Origin: [Eubacterium] yurii subsp. margaretiae ATCC 43715
GTDB taxonomy: Bacteria; Bacillota; Clostridia; Peptostreptococcales; Filifactoraceae
Length of the DNA: 64,000 bases
Direction of reading: 5' to 3'
Assembly: GCA_000146855.1 (NCBI GenBank)
Contig: GL405246.1
Location: 501,022 to 565,021 of the forward strand
The position numbers were made by a program, and so were the translations under genes. This document shows positions 7,215-15,492 of the stretch, in pieces (the stretch's first letter is position 1; each line of letters starts with the position of its first letter). The notes beneath the pieces were generated by a model. The model was given only the letters and a program-made list of their open reading frames with translations, ran no database searches and was not told where the DNA came from.

Positions 7215-9554
7215 TTAGCTTAATAAAGCGAAATACTCTTCCAATTTTTGATAAATTATGTTTTCATTTAGATTTTGTCTGGAAGTGCTTAGATTAATTT
7301 TTGTGTAAATTTTATTATATTGAAAATCGTGCTTTATGTCAATAAGATTAAGTTTTACAAGCAGGTTATTAATGATAAAAAATAAGAGCAAATCTATGTT
7401 TAAAAAATCAACTACATCTGCAATCTTAAGCTCGCTGTTTTGATATTTCTTGTAGAAATTATACAAAATAACCATACTTTCCCTTATATTATATCCTCCA
7501 AATTTAAGGTTGAATTTCTTAAAATCAGCACTGTATTTTTTTATATCTTTTGAAAAAATTGCTTTTTCTATCTTTTGAATATTATCGCATAATACTATAT
7601 TATCAAAAGAGTTAAGCTCAGTCTTGTCAAGTAGAGGAAAGAGCAGTATTGTATTTTTGCCATCATTTTGACTATTATCTTGATAAAATTGCAGTTTTTC
7701 ATCTTGAAATAAATTTTTTAAATAAAAATATGACTCATAGCTATAACAAAGGTAGGCTGTCTTATCATCAAGTGATGTCATATCTTCTATTGGCAAGATA
7801 TCAAAGTCGTAATCCACTAGGTCAAACTTGTATCCCATCTCAAGGTAGGAAAAGTTGTCCTTGACAATGTTGTAAATCTCACTTGAGTCTTGATAGTAGT
7901 CATAAGAATAATATATCTCCTGTATCATCATCTGAATACTTACATTGTCATTATATACATTCTTATTCATCCTAAAGATTATATCTACTTTCTTTGAAAA
8001 GTCCAAGTCCTTATACTTGTCATAAGCGTTGAACTTAAGCATATCTTTTCTTGTGCTCTTTGTCCTTGCCTTGAAATGTGTCTTGTCTTTTCCTATAAAT
8101 TGTGGATTTTCAAGCCTTACATTGCTCACCATAAAGGTAGGTCTTATATTGGATATACCAAAAGGCTCAAATAACTGCATTTTCTCATAATTTTCAAGTT
8201 CTATCATCTGTGGTTCAATGAGATAGTCTACTTCTGTAGGCAAGATAAAATCTTCTGTTTTCAGATAATTTTTCGCATATCTGTTCATAGATTTGACTAA
8301 TTTTTTAATATTTGATTTTTTTATAGAAAATCCTGCTGCCATATCGTGACCGCCAAATTTTTCCAATAAGTCACTCATTGATGACAAGGCGTTAAAGATG
8401 TTGAAATTGCCTATACTTCTGCAAGATGCGTGTCCAACACCGTCTTCTATAGCTATTACTATTGCAGGCTTGGAAAAATCATCGACCAGTCTTGACGCCA
8501 CTATGCCAATTACACCAACATCCCAGTCTTCATCATAAGACACTATTACATTGTCATCTTTTTGGCTCTCTGACTGTTTAAGAGAGCTTTCGTATATGGA
8601 CTTTACCATTTCCTGACGCTGATAATTGAGTTGATTCAGCTTTGATGCGTAGGTCTTTGCCTCTATCTCATTTTTAGCCATATACAGTCTTACTGCCAGA
8701 TAGGCACTGTCTATTCTTCCGGCAGAATTTATCCTAGGCGCTATTGCAAATCCAATAGAATCCTCGTCAACTTGTTTTTGATTTAACCTAGATTCACTTA
8801 GCAGGGCTCTTATGCCCAAGTTTTCACATCTGTCTTTTATACTTTGGATTGCATTTTTCACTATAATTCTATTTTCACCGTTTATCTCCATGATGTCAGC
8901 TATAGTGGCTATTCCAGCAATTTCTAGGATTTCAGCTGTCTGAGCCATGTTTTTTTTATTAAGAAGACATCTTGACAGCTTGTACGCTATTCCGGCACCG
9001 CAGAGATTTTTATAGGGATACTTGCAGTTTTTCCTATGAGGATTGACTATGGCATAAGCAGGTGGCAGTACATCCGGCACTTGGTGATGGTCTGTTATTA
9101 TAACTTCCATACCAAGGTCATTTGCAAATTGTACTTCATCTACTGCTGTTATTCCGCAGTCAACAGTTATTATCAGGCTTATATCACCTTGTTTTATTGT
9201 TTCTATAGCAGTCTTATTTAATCCATATCCCTCTTTTTTTCTATGAGGTATGTAGTAGGTGACGTTTTTATATCCCAAGATGTCAAAAGTCTTGAGCAAA
9301 ATGGCAGTCGCACTCGTGCCATCTACATCGTAGTCACCGTATATACATATTTTTTTATTTTCACTCATTATAGATAGGATTTTGTCTACAGATTTTGGCA
9401 TATCGTGCATCGACATTGCGTCATGTTCATCATCTACGCTTGGAGAGAAGAACTCTTCCCTTGTCATATTATATATATTTCTCTCATCAAATAGGTTGTC
9501 AAAATCTATTTGATTGTTGGAAATATTTCGTATTATATATTTTTTGTCAGCCAT
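7215..9554 (-). CDS. recJ: Single-stranded-DNA exonuclease RecJ
   Basis: 5'-3' ssDNA exonuclease in recombination and repair. The DHH core shows GDYDVDGTSA (motif I), ITVDCGI and ITDHHQVPD; the DHHA1 part shows GGHDMAAGFSI; an OB-like segment follows. The last 250 or so residues are a weakly conserved C-terminal extension as in Firmicute RecJ. The start is taken at the ATG ending at 9554 because AAGGAGGTG lies just upstream; an in-frame ATG at 9590 would overlap the probable -10 and lacks a ribosome site. This gives 779 residues. Confidence 0.94.
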   Translation of the reverse strand: MADKKYIIRNISNNQIDFDNLFDERNIYNMTREEFFSPSVDDEHDAMSMHDMPKSVDKILSIMSENKKICIYGDYDVDGTSATAILLKTFDILGYKNVTYYIPHRKKEGYGLNKTAIETIKQGDISLIITVDCGITAVDEVQFANDLGMEVIITDHHQVPDVLPPAYAIVNPHRKNCKYPYKNLCGAGIAYKLSRCLLNKKNMAQTAEILEIAGIATIADIMEINGENRIIVKNAIQSIKDRCENLGIRALLSESRLNQKQVDEDSIGFAIAPRINSAGRIDSAYLAVRLYMAKNEIEAKTYASKLNQLNYQRQEMVKSIYESSLKQSESQKDDNVIVSYDEDWDVGVIGIVASRLVDDFSKPAIVIAIEDGVGHASCRSIGNFNIFNALSSMSDLLEKFGGHDMAAGFSIKKSNIKKLVKSMNRYAKNYLKTEDFILPTEVDYLIEPQMIELENYEKMQLFEPFGISNIRPTFMVSNVRLENPQFIGKDKTHFKARTKSTRKDMLKFNAYDKYKDLDFSKKVDIIFRMNKNVYNDNVSIQMMIQEIYYSYDYYQDSSEIYNIVKDNFSYLEMGYKFDLVDYDFDILPIEDMTSLDDKTAYLCYSYESYFYLKNLFQDEKLQFYQDNSQNDGKNTILLFPLLDKTELNSFDNIVLCDNIQKIEKAIFSKDIKKYSADFKKFNLKFGGYNIRESMVILYNFYKKYQNSELKIADVVDFLNIDLLLFFIINNLLVKLNLIDIKHDFQYNKIYTKINLSTSRQNLNENIIYQKLEEYFALLS

Positions 9555-9580
9555 TTGCACCTCCTTTGTCGATGTGATAC

Positions 9581-9609
9581 ATTTTATCACAAATTCGCCT
9601 AAATTGTAA
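9581..9609 (-). promoter_or_regulatory. Promoter of recJ-apt-relA
   Basis: Minus strand TTACAA (9609-9604), a 17-base gap and TAAAAT (9586-9581), with TG one base before the -10 (extended -10). It would start transcription just ahead of the AAGGAGGTG ribosome site. Confidence 0.55.
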
Positions 9610-9703
9610 TAAGAAATGCGAGATTGACATAAAAAAGTTACAAAAAGTTTTTATTAAGTCTTATTTTTAAAACTTATACTATTATATTTGTAAAAATAGC
9701 TTA

Positions 9704-9728
9704 TAAAAAATGAAATAACTGACGATAT
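9704..9728 (+). promoter_or_regulatory. Probable sigma-D (flagellar sigma-28) promoter of fliD
   Basis: TAAA (9704-9707), a 14-base gap and ACGATAT (9722-9728), close to the TAAA-N14-16-CCGATAT consensus of SigD/FliA. It sits 45 bases ahead of fliD, a class of late gene that SigD normally controls, and the window encodes SigD at 51185-51928. Confidence 0.6.
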
Positions 9729-9772
9729 AATTCTAAGACATGAGGTCGTAAATTTAGTTAGGGGGGTATTAT

Positions 9773-11353
9773 ATGGCTACAAAAATGAGATTAGGCGGAA
9801 TGGTTTCGGGAATGGACACCGACACTATCGTTAAACAAATGGTAGAGGCTAAGCGTTCAAGGTCTATATCTTTTACTAAGACTAAGACTAAGAGTGAGTG
9901 GAAGCAGGAGGCTTACCAATCTCTGAATAAGGACTTAGCCAATTTTATCGTTGATGCCAGAAAGAAATTAGGTCTTACAAATTACTCATATAACGGAAAA
10001 TTATATCCGAACAGCATAGATAAGGTAAGCTGGGGCAAGAAAGCTGATGTGAGTGGAGATTCCTTTACTGCCACTGCAAGTGCCGGTGCTTTTGACGGAA
10101 GTATGGATGTGGAAGTAAACAGACTCGCATCTACAGCAAGCGTAACCGGAGAAGTAGTGCAAAAAAAAGCTGACGATACTGTAGGAGCGGACACACAATT
10201 AAAGCTTGAAGTAAACGGTGAAATGAAGACTGTAGATTTAAAGGCTAATGACACTATTTCCTCAGCAATGAAAAAGATAAAAGAAGCTACAGGGTTAAAC
10301 GTCAGCTTTGGGAAAGTAGGAAAGTCATCAGATAACAAAGATGTGTCAATGCTAATGATGTCAACTAAAGAATCAGGAGCAAAGCAATCTATTAAATCTA
10401 CTGATACAGCTACCCAAAACTTTTTTCAATCTCTTGGAGTATCAACATCTACATTAAATGACGGTGTAAAAGGTGTAAATTCTAAGATAAAATTAAACGG
10501 TAAGGAAATAGAAAACGAGTCAAACAACATAGATATCAACGGTGTACAACTTACACTAAAAAAAGCTGATAATGTTGTAAACAAAGTAAGCGTATCTGCC
10601 GATAAAGACGCTATATACGACAAGATAAAAGAATTTGTAGAAGGCTACAACAAGATTGTAAAATCAATGCAAGACAAGGTCAAAGAAAAGGCGTTTAGAA
10701 GCTATGAGCCACTTACAGATACTGAGAGAAAGGCACTTTCAGAAACAGAGGTAAAACTTTGGGATGAAAAGGCTAAATCAGGACTGTTAAACAGTGACAA
10801 TACCGTAGGTAGTATACTTTCAAACGTAAGAAGCGGACTTTACGAAAAGGTGGAAGGTGCAGGTTCACTATTTGGGCTTGGGATAACTACAGGAACTTAC
10901 CAAAATGGAGCTGTACTGCAAATAGATGAGAAGAAACTCAAAAATGCAATAGCTAAGGATCCGCAAAAGGTACTTGATACACTATTCAAATCTCCTGATG
11001 ACATCAAAGATCATCCGAAGAACTCTGCTGAGGGCAGGGCTCAAAGAGCAAATACAGGAGTATTTGTAAGAGTGATGGAGGATATGTCAAACGGAATAAC
11101 TGCAATAGCTAAGCAATCAGGTGTAGGCAACGAGTCATCTATATTACAACAGGTAAAGGGCAACATACTTTCAGGAGTCGTAAAAAACAGCTCGATATTA
11201 GAAAAAAGTCTTTCAGAGCTTACAAAAAGAATAGATGATGAAAATAGAAAAGTAGAAATATTTGAAAACAATCTTTGGAAGAAATTTTCCGCAATGGAAA
11301 GTGCAATTCAAAAGATGCAAAGTCAAACAAGTTGGATGAATCAACAAAGTTAA
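9773..11353 (+). CDS. fliD: Flagellar filament cap protein FliD (HAP2)
   Basis: Caps the growing filament and helps flagellin polymerise. The 526-residue protein begins with the FliD_N signature GMVSGMDTDTIVKQMVEAKR (about 9-28) and ends in a helical, coiled-coil region (about 470-526) as in other FliD proteins. It starts at ATG behind TTAGGGGGG. It is the first gene of fliD-fliS-fliT-like-yjfB-like, and its likely chaperones follow at once. A probable SigD promoter lies upstream. Confidence 0.95.
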   Translation: MATKMRLGGMVSGMDTDTIVKQMVEAKRSRSISFTKTKTKSEWKQEAYQSLNKDLANFIVDARKKLGLTNYSYNGKLYPNSIDKVSWGKKADVSGDSFTATASAGAFDGSMDVEVNRLASTASVTGEVVQKKADDTVGADTQLKLEVNGEMKTVDLKANDTISSAMKKIKEATGLNVSFGKVGKSSDNKDVSMLMMSTKESGAKQSIKSTDTATQNFFQSLGVSTSTLNDGVKGVNSKIKLNGKEIENESNNIDINGVQLTLKKADNVVNKVSVSADKDAIYDKIKEFVEGYNKIVKSMQDKVKEKAFRSYEPLTDTERKALSETEVKLWDEKAKSGLLNSDNTVGSILSNVRSGLYEKVEGAGSLFGLGITTGTYQNGAVLQIDEKKLKNAIAKDPQKVLDTLFKSPDDIKDHPKNSAEGRAQRANTGVFVRVMEDMSNGITAIAKQSGVGNESSILQQVKGNILSGVVKNSSILEKSLSELTKRIDDENRKVEIFENNLWKKFSAMESAIQKMQSQTSWMNQQS

Positions 11354-11373
11354 TTTAAAATAATTCGGAGGTA

Positions 11374-11757
11374 ATGATATTGATATCAAATCCATATCAA
11401 AGATACAAGGAAAATTCGATTAATACAGCTTCAAAAGAAGAGATAACACTTATGTTATACGATGGCTGCATAAAATTTATGAACCTGGCAAAAATAGGAA
11501 TACAGGAAAAAAATATTCAAAAAGCCAATGAAAATTTGATAAAGGCACAAAATATAATCACAGAGCTTGACTCAACACTCAATATGGACGTGGAAATATC
11601 AAAGAATTTCCACATGCTTTACGACTTCGCCTTGAGTAGACTGATAGATGCAAATATACAAAAAAAGGAAGAATTTGTAGATGATGCAAAGATGGTCATA
11701 GTAGACTTAAGAGATGCTTGGAGAGAAGCGATGATTATAGTAAGGAAAGGTCAATAA
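11374..11757 (+). CDS. fliS: Flagellin chaperone FliS
   Basis: Binds flagellin in the cytosol and delivers it to the export gate. The 127 residues show the family pattern: NPYQRYKENSINTASKEEIT near the N-terminus, LMLYDGCIKFM, then an all-helical body ending DAWREAMI. A GGAGG precedes the ATG. It follows fliD by 20 bases and its stop overlaps the next start (TAATG). Confidence 0.93.
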   Translation: MILISNPYQRYKENSINTASKEEITLMLYDGCIKFMNLAKIGIQEKNIQKANENLIKAQNIITELDSTLNMDVEISKNFHMLYDFALSRLIDANIQKKEEFVDDAKMVIVDLRDAWREAMIIVRKGQ

Positions 11758-12221
11758 TGAACGAGTTTCAAAGACTGACAGACATGACTAAAAATAAGCT
11801 TTCTCTATCAAAGGATATGCTTGACTTGACATTGCAGATGGAAGCTTATGTGGAAAAAGAAGATTTCGACTTATTTGCTGAACTTATAGATAAAAGACAA
11901 GATATAATAGACGATATAAGTTTGCTTGATGAACAGTTTGTGACGCTTTTTGAAGAAATAAAAAAACTGCCTGATTTTGATGTGGAAATTACCAAATATC
12001 CGGATTTAGGAGTATTTATCCAAGAAATAAAAGAAGTCATAGGAAGAGCCAAGATTATAGATGAAAAATTAATGCCTATATTGTTTAAGGAAACTGACTC
12101 TCTAAGGGAAGAGATAAGAAAAAGCAAGAATAAGAGAGTGATAAATGACAAGTATTCTATGGACAATATGCAAAAGGTGACAAAGGATAATTTCGGTATA
12201 TTCATTGACGAGAAACAGTAG
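11757..12221 (+). CDS. FliT-like flagellar chaperone
   Basis: A 154-residue, wholly helical, charged protein starting MNEFQRLTDMTKNKLSLSKD. Position after fliS and helical make-up fit the FliT/FlgN-type chaperone slot, but sequence motifs in this family are weak, so the name rests mainly on context. The ATG at 11757 overlaps the fliS stop as TAATG and has AAGGAAAGG in front. A longer frame from 11718 exists but would run deep into fliS. Confidence 0.65.
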   Translation: MNEFQRLTDMTKNKLSLSKDMLDLTLQMEAYVEKEDFDLFAELIDKRQDIIDDISLLDEQFVTLFEEIKKLPDFDVEITKYPDLGVFIQEIKEVIGRAKIIDEKLMPILFKETDSLREEIRKSKNKRVINDKYSMDNMQKVTKDNFGIFIDEKQ

Positions 12222-12229
12222 GAGGAAAT

Positions 12230-12415
12230 ATGGACGTAACTGCTTTGGCTGTAAATATAAACAATCTTAAACTTTCAAATGATGTAGGTATATCTGTACT
12301 TAAAAAAGCTATGGATGTAACTAAGGAGCAATCATCAGCATTGCTTGACGAGATAAAAGAGCTTGAGTTGTCAATTAATCCTGCAATAGGCTCAAATGTA
12401 AATACAAGAATATAG
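12230..12415 (+). CDS. YjfB-like small motility-associated protein
   Basis: A 61-residue protein, MDVTALAVNINNLKLSNDVG at its N-terminus, resembling the YjfB family found next to flagellar genes in Firmicutes. These proteins are thought to be linked to motility, but no biochemical role is settled. It starts 8 bases after the FliT-like gene behind AGGAGG and ends the operon; a terminator follows at 12517-12546. Confidence 0.75.
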   Translation: MDVTALAVNINNLKLSNDVGISVLKKAMDVTKEQSSALLDEIKELELSINPAIGSNVNTRI

Positions 12416-12480
12416 TATTTTTTAATTAATAGTTTTTTTAATATAGATTTTAAAAATTGCTCTTTAAAAAATACAATTTA

Positions 12481-12546
12481 AATATAAGTTTTCTCACAAT
12501 AATGATTATATAAATAGCTCTCTTAATATAGGGAGCTTTTTTTGCG
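12481..12546 (+). terminator. Terminator of the fliD operon, within a repeated segment
   Basis: AGCTCTC, a short AT loop, GGGAGCT and TTTTTT form a terminator at about 12517-12543. The 66-base segment starting AATATAAGTTTTCT recurs in similar form at 15230-15297, on the other side of the ptsG gene. Confidence 0.7.
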
Positions 12547-12904
12547 TATATGCTAACTTGACTTGATATTTTACTGTGTCATATAAAATATTTGTATAAT
12601 AGATTATATAGTTGAATTAAGTTTTTCTAGTGTAAATTCTTAAAATTATGGTATAATGTATGTAAAAATACCGTTAGTGTAGTTTCTTAAGAAATAGGCA
12701 AGAAACCTAGGTGTTTGAGAGGCTGATTTCGTAGGAAACCATTGAGTTTTTTTCCTTTGCTTAGAAATAAGGAGCAACAAAGTAGGGTAATAGATAAAGC
12801 AAATTTAAAGTGTATAAAATGCTTTATCCTTAAGTATTTTTTTGTATCAAGATACAAGAGAGCTTCATACATATCAGTGTCTGGATACTAAGAAAGGAGA
12901 AACT
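12547..12904 (+). promoter_or_regulatory. ptsG promoter and structured leader
   Basis: An extended -10 (TGGTATAAT, 12649-12657) starts a leader of about 240 bases. It contains GTTTCTT...AAGAAAC (about 12679-12706) and a second hairpin GATAAAGCA/TGCTTTATC (12793-12828) followed by a T7 run at 12837-12843, which could act as a terminator ahead of ptsG. Glucose PTS genes of Firmicutes are often controlled by GlcT-type antitermination. I see only a loose resemblance to a RAT site (AGGCAAGAAACCTAGG), so that mechanism is inference. Confidence 0.45.
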
Positions 12905-15043
12905 ATGAAAGATAACAAAGTTTTTGGGGTGTTGCAAAGGGTTGGACGTTCCTTCATGTTGCCTATTGCAATCTTACCTGTAGCAGGTTTGTTCTTAGGT
13001 ATCGGAGGTTCTTTTACCAATGAAACCATGTTGAAAACCTATGGTTTGACATCAGTCATCGGACCGGGTACGCCAGTCTTCATGGTGCTTAGCGTAATGA
13101 ATGCGGCAGGTAGTATAGTATTTGCAAACTTGCCAATAATTTTTGCTATTGGGGTTGCCATCGGTATGGCTAAGGCCGAGAAAGCAACTGCAGCTCTTGC
13201 CGGAGCGATTGCATTTTTTGTAATGCATGCCTCTCTTGGTGCAATGATTACGATTAATGGTGGAGCGGAGAATTTAATTTCCGGAGCGACTACAGATGTT
13301 GTTGGTATTACCAGCTTACAAATGGGTGTATTTGGCGGTATTTTAGTTGGACTTGGTGTGGCTGCCTTGCACAATAAATATTATAAGATTGAATTACCAC
13401 AGGTACTTTCTTTCTTTGGTGGCACTCGTTTTGTTCCTATTATTTCTGCTGTTGTTTATTTGGTAGTTGGTATCATGATGTATTTTGTCTGGCCACCGGT
13501 TCAAACAGGGATAAATACCGTTGGTGACTTGGTGCGTGGCTCCGGTTATCTGGGAACTTGGCTCTATGGCTTTATGGAAAGAGCGTTGATTCCATTTGGA
13601 CTTCACCATGTATTTTACCTACCTTTCTGGCAAACATCTGTAGGTGGAACTATGGAAGTTGCAGGCAAAATGGTAGAAGGTGCACAAAATATTTTCTTTG
13701 CCCAGTTGGCAGATTCAAGCACAGTAAGCTTTTCAGCGGAAGCAACTCGTTTTATGGCTGGTAAGTTTCCACTTATGATTTTTGGCTTGCCGGGAGCGGC
13801 ATTGGCGCTTTATAAAACAGCCAGACCTGAAAAACGTAAGGTTGTAGGCGGTCTTTTGATTTCGGCGGCGTTGACTTCTATGTTGACGGGCATTACAGAG
13901 CCTTTGGAATTTACTTTCCTCTTCGTGGCACCGTTCTTATATGTTATCCACTCGGTATTGGCTGGTTTAGCTTATATGCTGATGCATGTGTTTAAGGTGG
14001 GAGTCGGTATGACTTTCTCAGGTGGTTTAATTGATATGTTTTTATTCGGTATTTTACAAGGGAATGCCAAGACCAATTGGATTTGGATTGTTATTGTAGG
14101 GGCTGCTTACTTTGTTGTATATTACTTCCTATTCAGCTTTATTATTAAAAAATGGGATCTAAAGACACCGGGTAGAGAAGCAGATGACGAAGAAACAAAG
14201 CTTTATACCAGAGCGGATATGAATCAAAAGGGAGAAGCAACTCCTTCTGCAAGCGGTTTATCTCCGGAAGATGAGCAATCCCGTCTAATATTAGCAGGTC
14301 TTGGTGGTAAGAGGAATATTACAGATCTTGACAATTGTATCACCCGTTTGCGTGTGACTGTAAAAGATGCTTCTTTGGTAAATGATGATGTACTCAAAGC
14401 TTCAGGTGCAGCAGGAGTTGTTAAGGCAGGCAATGGTATACAGGTTATTTATGGTCCAAGGGTTTCCGTTATCAAATCTCATGTGGAAGAATATATGGAA
14501 AAAGCAGGAGATGAGATAGTGGGTGTAATACTTGAAAAGCCGGAGATGGTGGAGGAAGTACAAGATGAAAAAGCTGTAGAAAAGAACGTAAATGAAGCTG
14601 TGATTTTTGCACCGTTGCATGGAGAAGTCATTCCAATGTCTGAAGTTCCCGATCCTACATTTTCAGCAGAAATCTTAGGTAAGGGTGTAGGGATTAAGCC
14701 TATAGACGGTTTGGTAAAATCTCCAATTGACGGTATAGTGGAAGTGATGTTTGAAACGGGACATGCAGTTGCTCTTAAGAGCCAAGATGGTTTGGAAGTG
14801 ATGATACATGTAGGTATGGATACAGTTCAGCTTAAGGGAGAAGGCTTTGAACAATTGGTAAAAGCCGGTGACAGCGTTAAAGTAGGGGATGAATTGATTC
14901 GCTTTGATAAGAAGCTTATTGAAGAAAAAGGCTACAAAACTGTCACGCCTATTATTATCACCAATTCAGACGATTATAATGCTATTGAAGTAATAGCCAA
15001 GGGCACAGTAGGCATTGGAGAAGAACTGTTTCGTGTTAAATAA
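12905..15043 (+). CDS. ptsG: PTS glucose-type transporter EIICBA
   Basis: Imports and phosphorylates glucose (or a close sugar). The 712 residues hold all three parts. The EIIC membrane domain (about 1-420) ends with GITEPLEF. EIIB (about 465-545) has the phospho-cysteine in LDNCITRLRVTVKD, and EIIA (about 570-712) has the phospho-histidine in MIHVGMDT. The ATG at 12905 has GGAG just upstream; the in-frame ATG at 12842 has none. Codon use differs from the neighbours: arginine is mainly CGT and isoleucine mainly ATT, against AGA and ATA in the flagellar genes. This suggests transfer or high expression. N-acetylglucosamine is a less likely substrate. Confidence 0.9.
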   Translation: MKDNKVFGVLQRVGRSFMLPIAILPVAGLFLGIGGSFTNETMLKTYGLTSVIGPGTPVFMVLSVMNAAGSIVFANLPIIFAIGVAIGMAKAEKATAALAGAIAFFVMHASLGAMITINGGAENLISGATTDVVGITSLQMGVFGGILVGLGVAALHNKYYKIELPQVLSFFGGTRFVPIISAVVYLVVGIMMYFVWPPVQTGINTVGDLVRGSGYLGTWLYGFMERALIPFGLHHVFYLPFWQTSVGGTMEVAGKMVEGAQNIFFAQLADSSTVSFSAEATRFMAGKFPLMIFGLPGAALALYKTARPEKRKVVGGLLISAALTSMLTGITEPLEFTFLFVAPFLYVIHSVLAGLAYMLMHVFKVGVGMTFSGGLIDMFLFGILQGNAKTNWIWIVIVGAAYFVVYYFLFSFIIKKWDLKTPGREADDEETKLYTRADMNQKGEATPSASGLSPEDEQSRLILAGLGGKRNITDLDNCITRLRVTVKDASLVNDDVLKASGAAGVVKAGNGIQVIYGPRVSVIKSHVEEYMEKAGDEIVGVILEKPEMVEEVQDEKAVEKNVNEAVIFAPLHGEVIPMSEVPDPTFSAEILGKGVGIKPIDGLVKSPIDGIVEVMFETGHAVALKSQDGLEVMIHVGMDTVQLKGEGFEQLVKAGDSVKVGDELIRFDKKLIEEKGYKTVTPIIITNSDDYNAIEVIAKGTVGIGEELFRVK

Positions 15044-15069
15044 TAATTAACAAATGGGAAGGATAAATG

Positions 15070-15153
15070 GATGCCTAAAGGCATCTGTTTATTCTAGTGC
15101 TGTAGTATTGGTTCTATAATATCTGTTGGAGGAACTCTAACAGATATTTTTTT
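15070..15153 (+). terminator. Terminators after ptsG
   Basis: Two hairpins in series: GATGCC-TAAA-GGCATC (15070-15085), then ATCTGTTGGAG-GAA-CTCTAACAGAT with T7 (15121-15152). The second, from 15112, is almost identical to the terminator after the EAL/HDOD gene at 54302-54343. Confidence 0.75.
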
Positions 15154-15229
15154 ATCAAAATTATCATACAATATTTTATTAGAGTTCTCCATATCTTTAT
15201 TTTCAAATCAATATATTATAGTGACACAA

Positions 15230-15297
15230 AATATAAGTTTTCTTACTATAATAAATATTTTTTAAGGAGCTCTCTTATAATTAGGGAGATTTTTTGT
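15230..15297 (+). repeat. Second copy of the terminator-bearing repeat flanking ptsG
   Basis: Starts AATATAAGTTTTCTTAC and contains GAGCTCTCTTATAATTAGGGAG followed by TTTTTT, closely like 12481-12546. After it comes a 19-base tandem duplication of TTTTTTGTATTGTTCCTAA (about 15289-15327). The rest of the spacer is AT-rich. Confidence 0.6.
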
Positions 15298-15378
15298 ATT
15301 GTTCCTAATTTTTTGTATTGTTCCTAAAAGTATCATAATAAATTTTAACTATAAATTTATACCATTTTAATAAATTTA

Positions 15379-15387
15379 TGGTATAAT
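15379..15387 (+). promoter_or_regulatory. Extended -10 promoter of the PASTA PBP gene
   Basis: TGGTATAAT, the same extended -10 as in the ptsG promoter, with a similar TTTATGGTATAAT context. The -35 region is weak. It lies about 105 bases ahead of the PBP start. Confidence 0.5.
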
Positions 15388-15492
15388 AGATGAGAAAAAT
15401 TTAAACCAAGTTTAGTATTATCTGTATCTCAGATTGATTTATTTAAAAATTAATTAATTGTTTTGTGACACTTAAGTGGAAGATGAAAAACT

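Noticed and set aside
9982-10338. Long frames antisense to fliD, and similar ones antisense to fliG, fliM, flgE and motA
   Set aside because: They mirror strongly coding plus-strand genes, have no ribosome sites and show no domain.
12660-12760. c-di-GMP (GEMM) or T-box riboswitch in the ptsG leader
   Set aside because: GGAAACCATTG and hairpins are suggestive, but the GEMM core (GCAAACC plus the tetraloop-receptor partner) and the T-box motif are absent.
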